Part shown: in pieces, positions 7,288 through 11,549 of the stretch
Position numbering within the stretch: the stretch's first letter is position 1
How the letters are laid out: each line of letters opens with the position of its first letter
Assembly: GCA_021736615.1 (NCBI GenBank)
Contig: JAIPFN010000184.1
Span: 1-11,549, forward strand
Source: Phycisphaerae bacterium
GTDB taxonomy: Bacteria > Planctomycetota > Phycisphaerae > Sedimentisphaerales > Anaerohalosphaeraceae
Direction: 5' to 3'
DNA length: 11,549 bases
Program-made: the position numbers and the translations under genes
Notes under the pieces: model-generated
What the model saw: only the letters and a program-made list of their open reading frames with translations
Told to the model about the DNA's origin: nothing
Databases searched by the model: none

Positions 7288-7305
7288 ACAAATACAATTA
7301 TTTGT
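7288..7305. promoter_or_regulatory. Second 7-4-7 dyad, upstream of the YkgJ gene
   Basis: ACAAATA-CAAT-TATTTGT is a perfect 7-bp inverted repeat with a four-base centre, ending 40 bases before the YkgJ-family start codon. It shares the geometry and the inner ATA/TAT of the dyad over the helicase promoter but not the outer bases. It may be an operator or an RNA hairpin in the leader of the YkgJ mRNA. Confidence 0.35.
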
Positions 7306-7345
7306 GGAATAAAAAGCCTTAGGCAATTAATGAAAGGTGGTGTTC

Positions 7346-7882
7346 ATGCAAGCTGATTATAACAATCTGGAAAAGCTGGCCAAAAAACAAGAAGGTGGGA
7401 ACTGGAAGTTTCGCGCATTCCTGAAGTTTTACGATGAGTTGTCAGATGATGAACTCGATGAGCTTGTTTCAAAGCTTGCAAGTAAGTTTGAATCTGAAAT
7501 TGAGTGTACAAGTTGTGGTCGATGCTGCAAGGAACTTAAACCCATACTTTCCGAAAGCGACCAGCAGCGCCTTGCTGATAGTCTGGGGATTACTGTCGAT
7601 CAATTGAAAGATAAGTATCTCGTATATGACAATGACGAGTATGAACCAGGATGGCAAATAAAGGCTACTCCGTGTCCGTTCCTTAAAGATAACCAGTGCA
7701 CTGTTTATGAAAGTCGTCCTGATGATTGCAGAGGCTATCCTTATCTGCATGAAGCAGATTTCAGTTCCAGGACCATGGGGATGATAGAACGGACATTTAC
7801 ATGCCCAATTGTTTTTAACGTAATGGAAGAGTTGAAAGATGAGTTGGTATTTGACGCTGATGATTTTGATTATGGTTACTGA
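7346..7882 (+). CDS. YkgJ family cysteine cluster protein
   Basis: This 178-residue protein belongs to the YkgJ/UPF0153 family, soluble proteins with a conserved set of cysteines thought to hold zinc or iron-sulfur; the exact role is unknown for most members. The signature is complete: CTSCGRCC (C54, C57, C60, C61), then CPFLKDNQCTVYESRPDDCRGYP (C110, C118, C128) and a final C153 in FTCPIV. The N-terminal 50 residues are a charged helical extension. The C-terminus is acidic. A GTG at 7337 could extend the frame by three residues, but AAAGGTGG (7333-7340) is placed as the ribosome site for the ATG at 7346, so I chose the latter. The gene diverges from the helicase operon across 155 bases that contain several dyads, which allows shared control. 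Confidence 0.9.
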   Translation: MQADYNNLEKLAKKQEGGNWKFRAFLKFYDELSDDELDELVSKLASKFESEIECTSCGRCCKELKPILSESDQQRLADSLGITVDQLKDKYLVYDNDEYEPGWQIKATPCPFLKDNQCTVYESRPDDCRGYPYLHEADFSSRTMGMIERTFTCPIVFNVMEELKDELVFDADDFDYGY

Positions 7883-7931
7883 TAATATTGATGTAATGGT
7901 TAAACATCATTAAAACAAAGGGTGATGAAAA

Positions 7932-9011
7932 ATGATAAAAAACAAACCTTATATGATGCTGTTGATGATGCTGGCAGGCTGGATCAATCGACAGCAGCAG
8001 GATGCGATAAATTATCTCATGGAGGAAAACAAAATCCTAAAGCACGAGCTTTTAAAAGCTACAGGTAAAAAGCGAGTCATTCTCAATCAAGTTCAGAAAC
8101 GAAGGTTGGGGATATTGGCAAAGAGAGTAGGAAGAAAGATGTTATTTGATATCTCCTGCATCTTTGCCCCCGATACACTTCTAAAATGGTTCAAGCAATT
8201 GGCTGGAAAAAAGTATGATGGCTCAAAGAATCGCAGCAAGTTCGGCAGACCCAGAATAACGGATGAGCTTAAGCAACTCATCATTGATATGGCCAAGGAC
8301 CACAAGCATCTTGGCTGCCGTATGCTGCACGGTTATCTTAAATATCTCGGCCATAAAGTATCAGCGACCACTATCAGCAGAGTTCTTAGAGAACATGGCA
8401 TAGAGCCAGCTCCAGACAGGCCTAAGAAGACAACCTGGAGAGAGTTTATAAAAGCCGAATGGGATTCACTTGTCGCAATCGATTTCTTCAATGTCGAAGT
8501 TCTAACCTCAAGAGGGATAGTTCGGTATATGGTTTTATTCTGTATTGACTATAAAACCCGCAGGGTAGAAATCCTCGGTATTACTCCACAGGCGTATGGC
8601 GACTGGATGACACAGATGGCAAGAAATATGACCGATCCTTTTGATGGCTTTTGTAAGGATAAAAGGTTTGTCGTCATGGATCGGGATCCGTTGTTTACCA
8701 AAAAATTCCGTGAGACCCTTGATTCAGCTGGAGTAAAGCCTGTGCGTATAACCACAGCTTCTCCAAATTTGAATCCTTTCGCCGAAAGGTGGGTGAAATC
8801 CATAAAAACCGAAGCTCTCAACAAGATGATCATATTTGGTGAAAAGCACCTGCGGTATTGTATCGATCAGTACATAATTCACTATCATACCTCACGTCCG
8901 CATACAGGACTCAATCATGATATGATCGACCCTCAGCCTCAGGGTGATGGTGAAATAATCTGCCATGAGCGTCTTGGCGGAATACTGAAATCATGGAGAA
9001 GAGCAGCGTAA
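7932..9011 (+). CDS. Integrase-core (rve) DDE transposase, complete
   Basis: This is a complete 359-residue transposase related to, but clearly different from, the one at the left edge. Residues 20-50 are the helical ENKILKHEL segment; residues 105-155 hold a helix-turn-helix-like part (GRPRITDELKQLI, HLGCRMLHGYL, SATTISRVLREHGI). The catalytic triad is D184 (VAIDFFNVEV), D250 (VVMDRDPLF) and E285 (NPFAERWVKS), again with 34 residues between the last two. The tail contains HYHTSRPHTGLN, the usual C-terminal motif. GGGTGATG (7920-7927) gives a good ribosome site five or so bases before the ATG. It follows the YkgJ gene by 49 bases in the same direction. I looked for terminal inverted repeats on both sides and found none I trust, so the element's borders are unknown. 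Nothing suggests it is broken. Confidence 0.93.
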   Translation: MIKNKPYMMLLMMLAGWINRQQQDAINYLMEENKILKHELLKATGKKRVILNQVQKRRLGILAKRVGRKMLFDISCIFAPDTLLKWFKQLAGKKYDGSKNRSKFGRPRITDELKQLIIDMAKDHKHLGCRMLHGYLKYLGHKVSATTISRVLREHGIEPAPDRPKKTTWREFIKAEWDSLVAIDFFNVEVLTSRGIVRYMVLFCIDYKTRRVEILGITPQAYGDWMTQMARNMTDPFDGFCKDKRFVVMDRDPLFTKKFRETLDSAGVKPVRITTASPNLNPFAERWVKSIKTEALNKMIIFGEKHLRYCIDQYIIHYHTSRPHTGLNHDMIDPQPQGDGEIICHERLGGILKSWRRAA

Positions 9012-9076
9012 AGTAATTTGACAATTTAGTGTTTTGATTAAGGAGCGAATAGAGAAGGTCTATACTTGCTATGCTA

Positions 9077-9092
9077 AAACTGTATACAGTTT
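9077..9092. promoter_or_regulatory. Perfect 16-base palindrome after the transposase
   Basis: AAACTGTATACAGTTT reads the same on both strands and lies 66 bases after the transposase stop codon. It could be an operator or a recombination-related site. It is not a standard LexA box because CTGT and ACAG are separated by two bases, not eight. Confidence 0.4.
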
Positions 9093-9181
9093 GAATTGAT
9101 AGAAATCTGATTCAGGAAACGGACATATTGTTACAATTATCTTTTCCTTTGAAAGGTTGCTCAGACTATTTTGCGGGTAGG

Positions 9182-9367
9182 ATGACTTTTGATGCCCTTC
9201 TAGAACAGCGAATTGAAGCTGAATTAGGGATGATTTTGATCATGGCGGCGAAAAGCGGCTTAGAATTGAAATACAGAGCTCTAATAGGATGTCTGGTTTC
9301 TCAAGGAGCCTCAAAACATGAATCTGCGTCATTATTGCGTCAGTCGCTAGTTGTAAACCACTTGTAA
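9182..9367 (+). CDS. Possible small protein, 61 residues, unrecognised
   Basis: The frame begins at ATG 9182 and encodes a mostly helical, mixed-charge protein (MTFDALLEQRIEAEL at the start, SASLLRQSLVVNHL at the end). I do not recognise it. No good ribosome site is present: only GGGTAGG directly abuts the ATG. A 54-base upstream extension to a TTG is possible but looks less protein-like. Its last codons run into a cluster of CACTTGTAA repeats. It could be a small accessory gene of a mobile element, a gene fragment, or chance. Confidence 0.25.
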   Translation: MTFDALLEQRIEAELGMILIMAAKSGLELKYRALIGCLVSQGASKHESASLLRQSLVVNHL

Positions 9368-9435
9368 GTCTCACTAGTGTTCACTTGTTATTCACTTGTA
9401 ACCCTCTTTTTGCCCCAAAAAACGCACTGTAACCC
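9359..9435. repeat. Cluster of short CACTTGTAA-type direct repeats
   Basis: CACTTGTAA occurs at 9359-9367 and 9393-9401, CACTTGTTA at 9382-9390, CACTAGTGT at 9372-9380 and CACTGTAA at 9425-9432. The first four are 10-13 bases apart, about one helical turn. The last two are each followed by CCC. Such phased short repeats are typical of binding sites for proteins that bind in rows, such as recombinase arm sites or iteron-binding proteins. Confidence 0.45.
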
Positions 9436-9460
9436 ATTGTCATTAAAGGAGTTATGGCGC

Positions 9461-9487
9461 GAGCATCGGCCTGTCGATCCGATGCTC
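9461..9487. other. 9-bp hairpin
   Basis: GAGCATCGG (9461-9469) and CCGATGCTC (9479-9487) pair perfectly around a nine-base loop. AAAGGAG stands just before it (9445-9451). There is no T run after it, so it is not a standard terminator. It may be a structural RNA element or a binding site. Confidence 0.35.
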
Positions 9488-9582
9488 ACAAAACACTGTT
9501 TATTACTAAAAAATTGCTATAAAATGGCAAGTCAATATCCAAGCCAAGCAAGTACATTTGTCCCCAGAAAGACAGATGAGAA

Positions 9583-9656
9583 TTTGTGGCAGTTTTGTGG
9601 CAATTCCAGTCTGAAAACAGTTTTCAAGGCAGTTCCAGTTCAGTTAGAAAACAGTT
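9583..9656. repeat. GTGGCA / CAGTT direct-repeat cluster
   Basis: TTTGTGGCAGTT (9583-9594) is followed one turn later by TTTGTGGCAATT (9594-9605). GGCAATTCCAGT (9599-9610) recurs as GGCAGTTCCAGT (9628-9639), and GAAAACAGTT occurs at 9613-9622 and 9647-9656. CAGTT appears six times in 67 bases. The cluster ends 37 bases before the tRNA-like sequence. Confidence 0.5.
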
Positions 9657-9693
9657 CATAAGTCCTTATGTCGTAAAGACTAAGTGCTTTATT

Positions 9694-9765
9694 GATAGGT
9701 AGTTAGAGAACCCCCGAGTATGCTCGACACGCACGGCGTCGCTGGTTCAAGTCCAGTATCGCCCA
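9694..9765 (+). pseudogene. Degenerate tRNA-Val(GAC)-like sequence
   Basis: The 3' half is a good tRNA: T-stem GCTGG/CCAGT (9741-9745, 9753-9757) with loop TTCAAGT, acceptor strand ATCGCCC and discriminator A (9765), a five-base variable loop GCGTC, and an anticodon loop TCGACAC with GAC. The 5' half is worn. A D-arm-like AGTTAGAG is visible but no GGGCGAT acceptor strand pairs with the 3' end, U33 is replaced by C, the anticodon stem has a mismatch, and about eight bases seem inserted before it. CCA is not encoded. It may be a dead tRNA gene, or the 3' piece left at the edge of an integrated element. Confidence 0.5.
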
Positions 9766-9771
9766 GTTGAT

Positions 9772-9808
9772 AAACCCTTATGACTATTATAGTTATGAGG
9801 GTTTTTTT
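9772..9808 (+). terminator. Strong intrinsic terminator
   Basis: Arms at 9772-9787 and 9789-9804 pair almost throughout (AAACCC...ACTAT with ATAGT...GGGTTT, two G-U pairs) and run directly into seven T (9802-9808). It begins six bases after the tRNA-like sequence and would have been its terminator. Confidence 0.85.
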
Positions 9809-9845
9809 GCGAATACTGCTAAAAGACTGCCAGAGAAGGAGTTAT

Positions 9846-9917
9846 ATGAAAATTAATTTTTGGAGAATAAAACTTGCAAAACCTGGCTTCATAGAAGGGT
9901 TCGAGTCCCTGCTATGA
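9846..9917 (+). CDS. Possible 23-residue peptide with good ribosome site
   Basis: The frame starts with MKINFWRIKLAKPG and ends in ESLL. GAAGGAG (9835-9841) lies four bases before the ATG, a good ribosome site. The peptide is basic at the N-terminal half and not recognised. Its last third and stop codon lie inside the hairpin at 9884-9922, which could serve as a leader-peptide type switch. Equally it may be chance. Confidence 0.25.
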   Translation: MKINFWRIKLAKPGFIEGFESLL

Positions 9918-9922
9918 AGTCA
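9884..9922 (+). other. tRNA T-arm-like extended hairpin
   Basis: TGGCTTCATAG (9884-9894) pairs with CTATGAAGTCA (9912-9922) over 11 bp with one G-U. Inside it, after one A-G mismatch, AGGG/CCCT closes the seven-base loop TTCGAGT, the standard tRNA T-loop. The shape is that of an acceptor-T-arm minihelix without D or anticodon arms. No T run follows, so it is not a standard terminator. Confidence 0.5.
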
Positions 9923-10414
9923 GATATGTCAAGAATTAAAATTTTAGATTTGTATTTTTTCTTCTTTATCCTTACATAGAATATTCCTTCAAACAGGCTG
10001 ATTTCCTACTGGGCTTGACGTTTTACAATCACGAATATTTTCTTTTTTTAGACCACACGGGCTTGCAATTAACTGTCTAATGTGTTATTATAAGTAATAT
10101 GCATTTATAGAGTCCTTTTGCGGTTTTTTCGAGTGCTTTTGTTGGGCCGGGGAAAGGATGATTATGGAGTAGAGTTTTGGAAATGACAAACAGACATCAT
10201 GTTTTGGTGGAATTGTCGGCTGGGCTGTTTCCCTGCCTTTCATGCTTAAACATTGCCACATCCTACTATTTCAACCGTCAGGAAACGACACTTATGAGTA
10301 AATAATATTTTATCGAGCATGCGGACAAAGTCTCGTCCGTTTGATTGGGTTTCGCTTGTGTGAAAGAGCGGAATTAACCGTTTGACGTTCATATTTTTTT
10401 GCAGGGTGATAATT
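9923..10414. other. Long leader or intergenic region before the peptidase gene
   Basis: No credible gene is seen. The region holds the promoter candidate at 10063-10091 and a small dyad CGGAC/GTCCG (10322-10326, 10335-10339). The remainder shows no structure I can name, and no riboswitch class is recognised. Confidence 0.5.
10063..10091 (+). promoter_or_regulatory. Candidate promoter upstream of the M60 peptidase gene
   Basis: TTGCAA (10063-10068) is separated by 17 bases from TATTAT (10086-10091), which is preceded by TGT, the extended -10 arrangement. If it drives the peptidase gene the leader would be over 300 bases long, so it may serve an unseen RNA instead. Confidence 0.35.
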
Positions 10415-11549
10415 ATGACAATTAGTAAAAACCAGACCTTACTAGCATTGACAGTCGTTTTGACGGCAATTGCAGTCTTGATGGCCGCACCGGTTCATGC
10501 TGCGACAGACAGTACCGACAGTTGGGACGCGGCGAGTTACTTAAATGACACAGTGCCGTCCGGCGATTCGCTGTTTGATACGATTCAGGCCCTTAAGGAT
10601 CATATAACAGGGGCAGTGACTTTGACCGGAACTGAGATCGAAGCATACCAACTGGAAATCGCCAATCTTAAAAGCAGCTTCGGTGAAAGCACTGAAGCTG
10701 TTAATGCGTGCAAGGACCTGATCGATACTTATGACAATACGCCCGGATTCGGACCGCTGTTTGTCAATACCGGTGACTTTGACCGTAATAGTTCCGCCAA
10801 TGCCCAGAGCTTTAACTGGACCATGTTAAAATTCATGCAGTATTTTTTCGATGAGTTATATACTTCCCAAAATCTTGCATTGTACGAAGCTGAACTGGAC
10901 GGATTTTTATTTAAAAGTTCGCAGAAATTCCCCGGTTCGGTTCAGGAGGGCGCAGCATTTGTTTCGCACACCGCGACGATCAACGCAAGTTATCCGCAGA
11001 CTGAAGGTTGGTTAAGGCAGGGCGATGAACTTCCTGCAAGAAAACCGACCGGTACCTATCTGGCTGCCGGGACGATCGCGACGGTTACCGTTCCGCAGGA
11101 ACTGGTCGGCAAAGGCTACCAGGTTCGCGTAGGCGCACACAGTTGGGATTTCGAGGCAAGGAACAGGCCGCCGGTAAAGCGTTTTGACCGCTGCACCACG
11201 TTATTTGACATCGACTCGACAACGATAAAGGTTGCCAACCCCCTTGGCGGCGGAATCTATATCGAGGTTCCATATCTTGCAGACGGCGGTATCGTTACTG
11301 TTGACATTGACAATGTTGTTCGTTCGCCGTTTTTCTCTGCGACGAGTTTCCATACGACCACTCTTGAAGAATGGATTAATATCGAACGGAATTACCCGGC
11401 ACCGTGGGCTGACTTCCAGACAGATAAGTACATGTGTCAGGTCCCAACCAACTGGATATATGCCCTGGATGATCCTACACCGGGACTGGCCGACTGGGGT
11501 GCGGCAATTGACACGTTTAATGACCTGATGGGATTCCCACGCGATCGCG
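10415..11549 (+). CDS. Secreted peptidase M60 / enhancin-like protein, N-terminal part
   Basis: The first 378 residues of an exported protein are visible; the frame is open at the right edge. Residues 1-29 are a signal peptide ending VHA|A. Residues about 31-200 are a mostly helical, unassigned extension. From about 210 the M60-like (enhancin/mucinase) pattern begins: PTGTYLAAG (211-219), GAHS (240-243), NPLGGGIYIEVP (275-286), a segment ending PAPWADF (328-334) and VPTNW (343-347), followed by a helix before the active site. M60 enzymes are zinc metallopeptidases that cut mucins and other O-glycosylated proteins. The zinc motif HExxH and its glutamate lie beyond the window, so activity cannot be judged. 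GGTGAT (10405-10410) is the ribosome site, four bases from the ATG. Confidence 0.85.
   Translation, partial: MTISKNQTLLALTVVLTAIAVLMAAPVHAATDSTDSWDAASYLNDTVPSGDSLFDTIQALKDHITGAVTLTGTEIEAYQLEIANLKSSFGESTEAVNACKDLIDTYDNTPGFGPLFVNTGDFDRNSSANAQSFNWTMLKFMQYFFDELYTSQNLALYEAELDGFLFKSSQKFPGSVQEGAAFVSHTATINASYPQTEGWLRQGDELPARKPTGTYLAAGTIATVTVPQELVGKGYQVRVGAHSWDFEARNRPPVKRFDRCTTLFDIDSTTIKVANPLGGGIYIEVPYLADGGIVTVDIDNVVRSPFFSATSFHTTTLEEWINIERNYPAPWADFQTDKYMCQVPTNWIYALDDPTPGLADWGAAIDTFNDLMGFPRDR

Larger units (their letters stand above)
9012..9693. other. Non-coding or decayed tract with repeats
   Basis: Between the transposase and the tRNA-like sequence I find no convincing large gene. A 94-residue GTG-started frame (9377-9661) crosses both repeat clusters and has no family features, so it is not called. 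The tract holds the 16-base palindrome, two direct-repeat clusters and one hairpin, which together suggest a site for DNA-binding or recombination proteins. Confidence 0.5.

Noticed and set aside
7888..7909. TGATGT...ACATCA inverted repeat after the YkgJ gene as a terminator or element end
   Set aside because: Only six base pairs, AT-rich, no T run and no matching sequence after the transposase.
9077..9092. LexA (SOS) box
   Set aside because: CTGT and ACAG are two bases apart, while the LexA sites known to me with these half-sites have eight bases between them.
9454..9522. 22-codon ORF behind AAAGGAG
   Set aside because: The ribosome-site-like sequence is only two bases from the ATG, too close, and the ORF mainly covers a 9-bp hairpin.
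9377..9661. 94-residue GTG-started frame
   Set aside because: It crosses both direct-repeat clusters, lacks a ribosome site and shows no domain pattern; more likely a chance open frame.
9450..9765. tmRNA (ssrA) ending in the T-arm at 9741-9765
   Set aside because: No conserved tmRNA 5' end pairing with ATCGCCC, no tag peptide frame ending in an ALAA-like sequence, and no encoded CCA.

Overview
This window looks like an accessory, mobile-element-rich stretch of a moderately AT-rich bacterial chromosome. The gene set is a large secreted LamG protein, a secreted M60/enhancin-like peptidase, a YkgJ cysteine-cluster protein, an XPB-like helicase with a DUF790/Bax1-like nuclease, and several rve-type integrase/transposases. 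That mix would suit the Planctomycetota/Lentisphaerota (PVC) group. This placement is inferred from gene content and not from a marker gene.

Layout. Positions 1-940 (minus) hold most of a DDE integrase-type transposase that runs off the left edge and starts at a TTG codon missed by ATG-only calling. Positions 1126-1311 carry the N-terminal remnant of another transposase of the same kind. Positions 1355-4030 encode an 891-residue exported protein in which a LamG domain sits between two related modules. A 579-base gap follows (4031-4609). It contains a tandem array of 29-base units (GGGTGTCC, seven variable bases, a constant 14-mer) and, about 260 bases to its left, a diverged inverted copy of one unit. 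Positions 4610-7190 (minus) are a two-gene operon: an XPB-like SF2 helicase and a DUF790/Bax1-like nuclease with overlapping reading frames. A good promoter lies so close to the helicase start that the mRNA should be nearly leaderless, and a perfect dyad covers its -10 box. A YkgJ-family gene diverges from this operon at 7346-7882 and is followed by a second complete transposase (7932-9011).

Positions 9012-10414 have no large gene but much structure: a perfect 16-bp palindrome, two clusters of short direct repeats, a degenerate tRNA-Val(GAC)-like sequence followed by a strong intrinsic terminator, and a tRNA-T-arm-like hairpin at the end of a possible 23-codon ORF. This resembles a worn attachment region of an integrated element, but no recombinase is visible. 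From 10415 to the right edge runs the signal peptide and N-terminal part of an M60-like peptidase.

The helicase and nuclease almost certainly act together on DNA, because XPB and Bax1 form a known helicase-nuclease pair in archaea. The LamG protein and the M60 peptidase are both exported and could act on extracellular glycans or glycoproteins; any link between them is inference. The parts least explained by known families are the 4461-4562 array with its inverted relative, the duplicated modules of the LamG protein, and the structured 9359-9922 region.
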